Assembly: GCA_020310875.1 (NCBI GenBank)
Contig: CM035432.1
Coordinates: 90,350,054-90,414,053, forward strand
From: Ceratopteris richardii
Taxonomy: Eukaryota; Streptophyta; Polypodiopsida; Polypodiales; Pteridaceae
Length of the DNA stretch: 64,000 nucleotides
Reading direction: 5' to 3'
Both the position numbers and the translations under genes were made by a program. The notes beneath the pieces are model-generated. The model searched no databases, was not told the DNA's origin, and worked only from the letters and a program-made list of their open reading frames with translations. Below, in pieces: positions 49,990 through 58,868 of the stretch; within the stretch, counting starts at the first letter, position 1; each line of letters opens with the position of its first letter.

Positions 49990-52900
49990 CTACAATAGAA
50001 GCTGATCATAGCTTTCCTCAGGCTCAAGGATATTGGGATCCTCTGGAACATTAGAACACATATCCTGCCTCTCTTGCTCCAAGATTGGCTCTTCAAGGTC
50101 AGCCATGTCCCCCGGTTCATCTGCAAGTGGGGGAACAGGCTTCCTTGAAGCCGGTTGGAGTCTCTCCGTGTCTGCAATGTGCTTCCTTCCAACCTCTTTG
50201 TCTTCATCTGGGCATTCATTCAGCCCATTGATTCTCATTCTAATAAAGCTCACTTGAGCATCATCCTTCTCCACAGCTATGCAGTGCCTGAACATCTTTA
50301 AGGAGCAAGCCAGAGTCGTTCCTGAAACAGCAGAAAACCACTTAGAGGCGTCAATCAACCATGACTAATGAAAATTGTGAAAATTGAAATTACCTGTGCC
50401 CGAAAAAAGGTCTAGGACCCAGTCATCATCATTGGAGAATAGCTGAAGCAATCTCATTATGAGTTTTTGTGGCTTCTGATAGGGGTTAACCAATGTCATG
50501 TCCCCAGCTACATGACCAAGTTTCTTGGTAACGGCTGGGAACATGAGCACATTTGAGATCCCATTCTCATTGCAATGCTCCTTGACTCTCCTTTTGCTTA
50601 ATTCATCATAATAGCCGACTGTAATGCATTCAGTGGAGCTCACAAACCTATGCAAAGGAGTGTGATTTACGTTTGTCTTCACCCTGCAAACAAGAACTAT
50701 GAGTCACAGAGAGCATCATTAAAGCCACGGAGATAGAAAGAAGATTACTTACCACGTGAGGCACTCCACAGCATGACATCTTGCCTTCAGAGCAGTTGAA
50801 ACAGAGAAGGACTGGTCTCTGCTATGGAAAATTACTATCCTCCAAAGAGGAGACATAGTCAACTCTGCAAAATCAGTGACCATCTTCTGAATCTGATGGT
50901 GTTTGAAGGGTTCATCATCATTAACTGATCCCAACATCCTAAATCCATAGGGTTTGTCCGCTATGAGAAGGGAGAAATGTTTTCTAGGCACAACAGAACA
51001 AATATTATTTACATCACTACAGAATACATTGTAATATACAAGCCTAAGGGGGTCTAGGGGATTGGAGAAACATTTCAGATCAGGTTCATCATCAAAATCC
51101 ATCTCCTTGGCTTTCAGCCTAGATTTCTCATGCCTTGCTCTTTGAATGTGAGCCAAGAATGCAGGGGGGCAATCATCTAGTAGCTCCGCAGACTTACTTT
51201 TCTTTGGTTTCTGCAGAAAAAAGTGGAAAGACAACTAAACGAGCTCTTCAATACAGCAAACATAACATAAGGAAGCGATGCATGGCATCGATTTCATGTG
51301 GGGGTAGATGCCAGGCATCGACTTTCTACTGAAAGTCGATGCCTGGCATCGACTTTGGGACATAAGTCGATGCCTGGCATCGACCTATGCCACGAGGTCG
51401 ATGCCAGGCATCAACTTATGCTGCAGGTCGATGCCGGGCATCGACTTATGCCCCCAAGTCGATGCCAGGCATCGACTTTTGGCTGCAGGTCGATGCCAGG
51501 CATCGACTTTAGCCGTAAGTCGATGCCAGGCATCGAATTCGTACTAAAAGCCTGGCATTAAATTGGTTTGGTGAATCAAGGCATCTAACCTAATGGCAAA
51601 CCAGGCACAACCTCAGAAAGAGAACCTACCCAATCACGGAAAAGGATGAAATATTCAGATAAAGCTTTGTAGGATGATGTGGTTGGATAGTCTGCTTGGA
51701 CCTCTGTCCAAGAAAAGCAACCCAGCCTCTTCATCATGACCTCCTGAATCTTCATGTAAACTTTATGACTACAGTCACAGAAATTAAAAAGAGACTAGGT
51801 TAGACCAGAAACATGGGAGGAGGGAAAAAGGATCTAAGAATAACATACATACTTATTGAGCTCAGTCACCATCTCCTCCAGGCTTAAGTCCTTGGAGATT
51901 ACCCTTGACAAAGTTGATATGATCAATGTATCATCCTTGATTCCTTGAAGGGCCCTCCATGGTGTCAGCTTCATGTCCTCAGGAGCCTCTTCAATTGAGA
52001 GGTCAGCTTTCCTTCCCTTTCCCTTCAGATCAACCTGTGGGTCTGGCCTCGACTTTCGTTGCTTCTGGCCCTTGACCTCCTTGTTCTCCCACATTGTGAA
52101 AAATCTATCCTCTAGATCCCAGATCTCACCTGATCTGAATGCCAGTTGAAACCATGGATCATATTTCCTCAAGGCATCAGACTTTCTATTCTCATCCAGT
52201 GCAATTCCAACCTCAATAAGGCATTGCTTTCGTAGATTGGGATCTATTCTTCTAGCTTCCTTAACAATACAATCTTCATATTCATGGTGGAAGAACCGAA
52301 TTCTCTCTATGGAGGATATTTTTTGCCTGTAGTCATTGTCATTGTTGTGATCCCAAGCAAGAAGCTTGGCTTCCTCAGTTGTAAGACCAGCATATATCTT
52401 ACACTCTGCATACCTAAAGAAAAATGTGGTAGGGTGCTCCTTCACTAGCTGTCTACGGGCCTCTGCAGAGTGTGAACCTCCAATCACATAATAAGTATAC
52501 TCCTCAAATAAACCCTCATTGAACTCGTCCACAGAGCAGCACTCATTCGGATCCACCATGACAAGGAATGGCACAACACTAGCATGAGGATTTATTTTCA
52601 TTTCTTCTTAAGATTCTGCACATGCAAATTGTGTGGCTCCCTGATCTCAAGGGGCCTCCTCCCTGTGACTGGATCTATTGGTGGCCTGTGGATGATATTG
52701 ATTGGCAGGTGGAACAACTGCCCCTTCTTCACAACTTTTCTTTTAGCTATGTCCTCCCTCATCTTGTTCTGCTCAATACCAAGAACACCCGAGGCAAGCT
52801 CTCCACCAGGTGCAACAATTATATCCTCAGAGCTAGAGCTTGAGTCAGAAGACTCCTCTTCTGAAATTCTCTTCTTTTTCTTTTGAAGCTTTTTCTGCAC

Positions 52901-54286
52901 GCTCTGCTTACCCCTTGCCTTTACAGGGGTTGTCATCTTCTGTTGTGTTGGCATGATGTTGCCCTGGATCCATGGCATCAAGTCCTTGATAAGATTGACT
53001 GAGTCCCTGCATATCTCAGCTAGACGATCTGGAACACAACACTCTGGGCACAAGAAATCCATCTTGCATATAACATTTCTCAAACCTTTCGATGTCTCTA
53101 CCAAGAAAAGGAGGTTGTCAGAATCCTCATCTTCATAATCCAGTTTGTACACAAGGCCATACTGAAAACCTTGTGTTGTCGTGATCTTTCCTCTCCCATA
53201 TGCCCCTGCGAACACAAGAAGGACTGCATTCTTCTCTTCAACATACTGAAGGCACCACTCCAGATTTGTCATGTGCCGCAGTGGACGGTCTGTCCTTAAG
53301 ACCTCAGCGTCCCTCGACCTATCCTTCATAGTTGTATCATCCTCAAGAATTTTGATGCTACTCTGTCCACCTGAGGATATTCCTAGCGGGTTGTTGGCCT
53401 TCTCAGAGGATAAGGATACAATAAGTTTCTTTGGTTTCGCTTGGTGACCAATGCCTTTGTCACGTTGCTGATCACCAGAGCCCATGGTGACTCTCAGTTT
53501 CTTGAAGGGCCTCTCACTCTTGGACTCCGCATCCTTGAAGGCGCTTGGAATAATCAGCTCATACGTAAATGTGGTTTTCAAAGGCCCAAGTCGATGCCAG
53601 GCATCGACTTTTAGGTTCAAGTCGATGCCAGGCATCAACTTTTAAGTGCAAGTCGATGCCAGGCATCGACTTTGTGTGCAAGTCGATGCCGGGCATCGAC
53701 TTGCACTTAAAAGTCGGTGCCTGGCATCGACTTGAACCTAAAAGTCGATGCCTAGCATCGACTTCCACCCAAAAGTCGATGCCTGGCATCGACTTTGCAC
53801 CCTAAAGTCGATGCCTGGCATCGACTTTAAGGCAAACTTCGATGCCAGGCAAGTCGATGCCTTGCATCGACTTGAGGCTGCAAGTCGATGCCAGGCATCG
53901 ACTTGAAGCCTCAAGTCGATGCCTGGCATCGATTTGCACCTGCAAGTCGATGCCTGGCATCGACTTGCACACAAAGTCGATGCCTGGCATCGACTTTCAG
54001 GTGCAAGTCGATGCCTGGCATCGACTTGCAGCCTCAAGTCGATGCCTGGCATCGACTTACACCTAAAAGTCGATGCCAGGCATCGAGCTGTACCCTCATT
54101 GGATCTGTATTTTTAGAGCTAAGAAAAATAAAAACCTAGAAAGCAGACTCTTTACACAAACATACAAAGGGAATCTTTTAGGAATCTTTTTTTATGGTAT
54201 GATTTTGTCTACCTCTTGGTACTCTTGCCAACATTCTTCTTCTCCATCATAGTTGCCTTGCTTGTATGCTGAGCTCTGTGCTCCAT
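49990..54286 (-). CDS. ParB-like domain fused to class-beta DNA N4/N6 amino-methyltransferase, six exons
   Basis: Exons on the minus strand: 54,286-54,213; 53,543-51,853; 51,768-51,630; 51,210-50,753; 50,683-50,394; 50,321-49,990. All five introns have GT..AG borders (for example GTAAGT and TTTTTTCTGCAG) and phases that match. The total is 2,984 nt; one missing base near 52,600, in an A run, is needed to make 994 codons. Residues 1-330 are basic and serine-rich with no clear domain apart from a Cys pair (LCPECCVP). About 340-480 is ParB-like (NPHASVVPF, YVIGGSHSAEARRQL, GLTTEEAKLLAWDHNND). The methyltransferase has motif IV LLIADKPYGF near 720 and, later, NPYQKPQKLIMRLL with motif I DLFSGTG-TTLA near 880, split by the last intron, then HCIAVEKDDAQ. 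Motif IV before motif I is the class-beta (PF01555) order. It would methylate an amino group of A or C in DNA. The likely origin is a bacterial or phage gene. Confidence 0.9.
51211..51629 (-). other. Intron 3 of the methyltransferase gene, with palindrome array
   Basis: Donor GTAGGT after the Trp codon at 51,630 and acceptor TTTTTTCTGCAG at 51,211; both are phase 0. Confidence 0.85.
51272..51560. repeat. Palindrome array A, about 9-10 copies
   Basis: Each unit is AAGTCGATGCC, one central A, T or G, and the complementary arm GGCATCGACTT, 23 bp in all, separated by about 7-9 bp of variable spacer (period near 31 bp). Outer copies are degraded. Several have AGGTCG in place of AAGTCG. Confidence 0.95.
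52595..52605 (-). other. Single-base frame break in the methyltransferase gene
   Basis: The N-terminal frame ends ...LHVQNLKKK then TGA, while the ParB frame starts MKINPH in the neighbouring frame of the same A-rich stretch. Exon 2 is 1,691 nt, one short of the multiple of three its flanking phases demand. Either a one-base deletion or a sequencing error in a homopolymer; an overlapping two-gene arrangement is the less likely alternative. Confidence 0.75.
53544..54212 (-). other. Intron 1 of the methyltransferase gene, with palindrome array
   Basis: Donor AAGAG/GTAGAC at 54,212. The acceptor is placed after CCAAG at 53,544, with a CTGAT branch-point-like sequence 10 nt upstream. This joins exon 1 (24 codons, phase 2) in frame with the SAFKDAESK reading. 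The acceptor lacks a strong pyrimidine tract, so a nearby AG is possible. Confidence 0.65.
53588..54092. repeat. Palindrome array B, about 17 copies
   Basis: The same 23-bp palindrome as array A, with spacers of 6-9 bp. The spacers are mirrored. Around the fourth unit, TTAGGTTC and TTAAGTGC on one side reappear as GCACTTAA and GAACCTAA on the other. A second mirror centre lies near 53,970, with spacers GCACCTGC and TCAGGTGC. One copy (near 53,840) is partial. Confidence 0.95.
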
Positions 54287-54353
54287 AGCTGTCTGTGCTC
54301 TGTTGCTCTCTGTTGCTCGTGGATTTTGAAAATGAGAATGATCTCCTCCTCTG

Positions 54354-54362
54354 CTATTTATA
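54354..54362 (-). promoter_or_regulatory. TATA box of the methyltransferase gene
   Basis: The minus strand reads TATAAATAG about 70 bp upstream of the ATG at 54,286, leaving room for a start of transcription near 54,325-54,330. Confidence 0.7.
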
Positions 54363-54504
54363 GGCAATTGGGTAACTTGAACCAGAGACTAACTGGATCT
54401 AACTGAATGAGTCCAGTTGCTAACTATATCTGTCAACCAATCTAACCAGGGAATACCACTCACACAAATAGGCTGTTTCAGAGCCACTTTAATGAAATAT
54501 TCCT

Positions 54505-54957
54505 AGAACATTGCAACTATTTATATACATTTGCATGGAAATTACACTTCAATGGCAAGAGTATGGTATGTACATGAGGATGTCTAATCTCATGTAGAAA
54601 TTTTTTCTTAGAATCTCTTGCTTGGGAGAAAATCAAGTCTAAGTTGTGTTGAATATGGGAGATTAATGACATCTTTATAGTGTTATCCTCTTCACTTTAG
54701 TTCATATTCACATTTATCTTGTAACACATTGTTGAAATGGAAAATCAATGTATGAATAAACATTCAAGTAAAGAACCTTGCAACTATTTATGTACATTTG
54801 CATGGAAATTACACTTCAAGTCTAAGTTGTGTTGAATATGGGAGATTAATGACATCTTTATAGTGTTATCCTCCTCACTTTAGTTCATATTCACATTTAT
54901 CTTGTAACACATTGCTGAAATGGAAAATCAATGTATGAATAAACATTCCAAGTACCT
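54505..54957. repeat. Duplicated block between the divergent genes
   Basis: 54,505-54,771 and 54,772-54,957 repeat the same sequence (for example ATTTGCATGGAAATTACAC and TCTTGTAACACATT). The second copy lacks 84 bp in the middle. It lies in the shared promoter region. Confidence 0.9.
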
Positions 54958-55433
54958 CTTTTACACATAATTCTTTTTTAATATACTTTCATCTACCTCT
55001 TTGAGATCTAACCAAGACTACAATGAAACCTAATCCTTGAAATCTTATTTAGTACCAAAGGTAAAATTTCTTCTTGTATAGTCTTCAATGGCACTACTAC
55101 AAACAATTTTAATATATAATCCAGTTGGAACTCAACTTGGATATATTTTGATTCACTCACAATGCTAAGACTCAATGACTCATATCTAGTTAGAAATCAA
55201 TTGTGTTTCTCATTTCAAAAGTGAATCAAATCTTTGGTTCCCTTATTAGTGTATATTTGAGTAATTAAGTTATTTGATGTAATTTGATGTTTAATGTTAT
55301 TTAATGTACTTTAATAAACTTTTGATTTCATATCTTCTTGATGTGACATTTGATGTGACATCTTCACTTGATCTCGGATTTCTACTTATTTAAAAAGGTA
55401 ATTCATCTTCAGTCTTCTGTGAACTCAGTGAAG
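54958..55433 (+). other. Upstream region of the DUF7869-like gene
   Basis: AT-rich, with repeated TTTGATGT segments near 55,270-55,365. A TATTTAAAA stretch at 55,387-55,395 could act as a TATA-like element about 40 bp before the ATG. Confidence 0.45.
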
Positions 55434-58100
55434 ATGAGCTCAATCTTTTCAGTGGATGCTTGGGCATCAGCTTCTTCTGCTCATATTGATACAGTTTCGG
55501 ATTCATTGTTCTCAGTTGATCCTTTCCACAGAAGTGATGATCCCTATGATTTAGGACGTGCTGATGGTTCCATGTTTTCTGTTGAGTCATTTAAGTTATC
55601 CAATTCACAGTGCAATGCTGCTCAACCAAATGCACCTCTTGATCTCCCATCTGATCCAACCATTGATCTCCCTTCTGACTCAAGTGCATGTGGAGCAACG
55701 AAAAAGCAAAGCAAGCTCAATCTACAATTTAAAAGAAGGCCTCGTGAAGTAAGTCAAAAAAGATTTAAATTTCTTACTTCAGATAGACAGATTGCATTGG
55801 ATATTGTGAAGCATTGTTGTGGTTTGAAATGTTTGTACAATTTAGGAATGAAGAAACTAAAGCACCTAAGAGAAAAATTCCTTCATTTAGATAGTGAAAG
55901 GCAGGATATATACCTTGTTTCTCGCATGCAAATGATTGAGGATAACACGTGTTGGTTTTGAATATTTCTTTAGTCAAGGGATGCGATGTTGTAGGGCTGC
56001 ATTTAAAATTGCAATGGGTGTGGGAAATTTTAGAATACATAGGGTTCAACAAGGGCTTTTGAATGGGGATCTCATTTTGGATACGTTCCATGTTGGGACC
56101 AAAGGATATGTTGGATGTCATGCAATGAATTGGATGATGAACTATTTTAGCTTGCATTGTGAGGTTATGCCTACAACTGGAAGGTTGCACTTGTCAGATA
56201 ACTTTACTCGTCGAGAGGTATTTCAAATATATAGAGAAGACATGGAAAATAGAAATGAGAAGTATGTGTTGTATCGTCACTTTACTCGATTATGGAAGGA
56301 AGAGTTTAACAATGTTTCTATTCCTCGTAAAGTTAGAATGGGTGAATGTTCAGTTTGCGCCACTTTGAAAAACATGGCAAAAGGAGCTACAACACCACAG
56401 GAAAAGAATAATTTTAAAAACCTTCTTAACAACCATCGTGAGAGTCAATCTTTAGAGAGAAAGAAAGCAATTCATCATCGAAGTAAAGCACTCAGAAATC
56501 TGGAGCGTTATATGTGTTTGTTGATCGATGGTATGGATAAAAAAAAAACTTGTTTACCACATTTTTATCGCATCCCTAAGGACATTGGAGATGAAGTCCT
56601 TGTGCAAATGCATTTGGTTGGTGCTTTGGTATACAATGGAACTGTAATGTCCAAGGTTTTCTTCACATATCCGAATGTGCATAATGATCCAAACCTTACA
56701 GTTACTGTCATTCATCGTGTTTTGCAATCATGGAAGGGTCTTTTGCCACCAACTCTATATTTGCAACTAGATAATACTGCAAGAGAGAATAAAAATTCTA
56801 CAGTCTTTGGATATTTAAGCATGCTTATTGAAAAACAGGTATTTCAGAAGGTTAAGGTAAATTTCCTTTTGGTTGGCCACACTCATGATCACATTGATCA
56901 AATGTTCAGTACTTTCTCTAAGAAGTTGGCACGTAACAATGCTTTTACTCTTCCGACTTTATCTGAGCTGATTTTAGAAGCATATACTCCAAAACCAGAA
57001 GTTCAACACCTCACACAGATTTATGACTTTAAGCACTTTTGCTCAATGGGCCTTGATAACAGTGCTAAGGTTTTGGCTCCATTGCACAATATTAGTTTCA
57101 ACCATGTATTCTTGATGAGGAGGGTTGATGAAATAACCCTTTTATTTGCAAAGCAGTATTTATCTTCTCTTGGGTGGGAGCCTAAAGAGGGATGCAGATT
57201 CTTATTGCAGGTGCCTAATTTGTCTACTGTAACAGTGTATGGTGCAGAACAATCACCATATGAAGATAAAAACAATACAGAAAGATGTGGAAATGTGGTT
57301 GATCAAAGTAAAAGCTGGATGCATGCACTCATTGAAAAGAAGAGACATATTGAGCGTGCAAAAAAATATGCTGGAGATCAAGATGTATCTTGGTGGGAGG
57401 ACTTTTTCAATCATCAAGAAGAGATTATACAGTATACAATTGCAGGTCACTGGCCAGTTGATGTTCCATTCACATGGGATTTTTGTACACAAAGATCTGT
57501 GAATGTGGCCCAAGCATGTAATGTAGATGCACTTCAAAGTTTTATACATCCACCAGAAAGAAATATTTATGTAGGCCCAAGGATGACAAAACAAGCAGAA
57601 GCAAGATGGCAAGGAAATTTAATAGAGATAAATGTTGGAACACTTATTGCAGTTCTTGCTGATGGTGATGAGGCTACCAGACCATTTTGGATTGCAAAGG
57701 TTTTAGAGATAACTAAAGATATTGATCAGAGAAGAATAGAGGCTTTGATGGTGCATTGGTATTACACTAAAAGTAGTAATGCATTCACAGGTAAATATAA
57801 CTTAGAAATAGTGTGTGATACTAAACGAACAGGTTCAAAAAAGAAAAAGAATATTCGAAGCACATCCACTCTTAAAATGGATGATGTAGATATTCTTGTT
57901 TATGATTTTCCTTGACAAAAACAGGTCACTTGAGGAAAGCAACCATCAACATGATAAAACAAAAGCTTCCAGATGTATGTGGTACACGAAATCATAGGCA
58001 AACAAGAAGAGTTGTGCATGATCCTGCAGAATTTGGTATGTACGTGGATGAAGACAGAGCTCTTGTGGATATAGAAGAAGAAGAAGAGAGCTCTCAATAG
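55434..58100 (+). CDS. DUF7869-like protein, candidate DDE/D transposase, two frame breaks
   Basis: Part 1 (55,434-55,955) is a Ser/Asp-rich N-terminus ending in a basic region and FLTSDRQIALDIVKHCCGLKCL. One extra base in the TTTT at 55,955-55,959 then shifts the frame. Part 2 (to 57,915) holds FKIAMGVGNFRIHRVQQG, a CSVC pair, LLIDGMDKK (Asp near 197 of this ORF), QLDNTARENKN (Asp near 279) and LVGHTHDHIDQMFSTF (Asp near 318 and 321). That spacing suits an RNase H-fold nuclease, and the LDN-x-ENKN and GHTH-x-x-ID-x-xF signatures mark the DUF7869 family of plants and animals. A short third frame (57,912-58,100) adds a basic, then acidic tail (GHLRKATINM, EEEEESS). The start is taken at the ATG at 55,434; a 22-codon upstream extension is possible. 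The transposase role is inferred from position, fold signature and being the only candidate. Confidence 0.78.
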
Positions 58101-58332
58101 TATGAGACTGAATCAAGTGCATCAGATGATGAGGGTGTAGACATAGATCGACAAAGTTGTGAGATGCATTGAAGCTCTCAGACATTTTTAGTGCTTTTGT
58201 AAATGCCTCGAAGTAGTTTGGTTAATGAAACAATGTTTTGTAGCAATTTTGACTAACAATCAGATATCCACCCATTAAAAATATGTCTAAAATGTTATTT
58301 TTGTATAAGAACTATTCAGTTCTACATTCTTT
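58101..58332. other. 3' flank of the DUF7869-like gene
   Basis: No ORF. An acidic Asp/Glu-like reading continues shortly past the stop (58,101-58,170), probably decayed C-terminus. Confidence 0.4.
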
Positions 58333-58425
58333 ATATAGATTTTAGACATGTCAATGTCCTATCATATAGATTTTGGACATGTCAATGTCTTATCATATAC
58401 ATTTTGGGACATGTCAATGCCTTAT
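58333..58425. repeat. Subterminal 31-bp tandem repeat, three copies
   Basis: Units start at 58,333, 58,364 and 58,395. Each contains the palindrome GACATGTC followed by AATG. Subterminal repeats near transposon ends often bind the transposase; that role is inferred here. Confidence 0.92.
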
Positions 58426-58601
58426 ATAGTGAAATTTTGACTACATTTTGAGCTCTTTTTTATGAGAAAATGACAAAAAATGTCAAAAATCACATGTTTT
58501 CACCTCATTTTTGTAATATATGTATACTGGTATAAAGGAATCTCAAACATAAGCTGCCATTTGCTTGATTTTTGACGAGATTGTTCTCTTTTTACGACAT
58601 A

Positions 58602-58627
58602 GTTCTCGTTTGTTATGACTCGCTGTT
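58602..58627 (-). repeat. Right terminal inverted repeat
   Basis: The complement matches 49,518-49,543 at 22 of 26 positions. Confidence 0.93.
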
Positions 58628-58631
58628 AAAG
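58628..58631. repeat. Target-site duplication AAAG, right
   Basis: Pairs with 49,514-49,517. Confidence 0.8.
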
Positions 58632-58843
58632 TTGCTTCATGAGTGAATAGTATGTTTTGCATCAAATTGTTTATAATGATGTTACAAAGGACAAAATGTG
58701 TTTTATTGCATTAAGATAAAGCTTCTAAGGTGAATGAAAGTCTCCAAGTGATAAAGGGCAGGTTTAATACTAAAAAGTTGAACCAAACTTCATTGCTCAA
58801 GGCATTAGATTGTTTCCATTCTCTTCCTTTCAAGTACTTTTAG

Positions 58844-58855
58844 TGGTATTAGAGC
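58844..58855 (+). promoter_or_regulatory. Primer-binding site of copia H
   Basis: TGGTATTAGAGC, one C-to-T away from the initiator tRNA-Met complement, one base inside the 5' LTR. Confidence 0.85.
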
Positions 58856-58868
58856 TATCTACTTCAAG

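Larger units (their letters stand above)
49518..58627. mobile_element. DNA transposon carrying a ParB-methyltransferase gene and a DUF7869-like gene
   Basis: The element is 9,110 bp, bounded by 26-bp terminal inverted repeats and AAAG duplications, and inserted in the 5' LTR of copia H. It holds two divergently transcribed genes separated by about 1.15 kb: a ParB-like/DNA amino-methyltransferase gene on the minus strand (54,286-49,990) and a DUF7869-like candidate transposase on the plus strand (55,434-58,100). Two intronic arrays of a 23-bp palindrome and a subterminal 31-bp triplet repeat add structure. It is far less decayed than the retrotransposon around it: splice sites are intact and only three single-frame breaks are seen. 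The inverted-repeat sequence does not match a superfamily I can name. The 4-bp duplication and long cargo are compatible with several cut-and-paste groups. Confidence 0.9.
48701..58842 (+). mobile_element. Copia H 5' LTR, split by a 9.1-kb DNA transposon
   Basis: 48,701-49,517 aligns with the first four fifths of the intact 3' LTR (62,689-63,510). 58,632-58,842 aligns with the last fifth (about 63,523-63,736). Removing 49,518-58,627 plus one AAAG restores an LTR of 1,028 bp, against 1,048 bp for the 3' LTR. The PBS follows at 58,844. This alignment defines the transposon borders independently of its inverted repeats. Confidence 0.95.

Noticed and set aside
49990..52601. Bacterial contamination or a separate prokaryote-like operon
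   Set aside because: Five spliceosomal introns with matching phases, a TATA box and location inside a plant retrotransposon.
51834..52601. Separate gene for the ParB-like domain
   Set aside because: The exon phases on both sides require it to be joined to the upstream and downstream exons; a single missing base explains the apparent independent start.
51272..54092. CRISPR-like arrays
   Set aside because: Regular palindromic repeats with spacers look similar, but spacers are only 6-9 bp, many are mirrored copies of one another, the setting is a plant gene's introns, and no cas genes exist.
53559..54139. Long ORFs (60-104 codons) across the palindrome array on both strands
   Set aside because: They arise because the repeat lacks stops in several frames; all are the same peptide in different phases, and the array lies in an intron.
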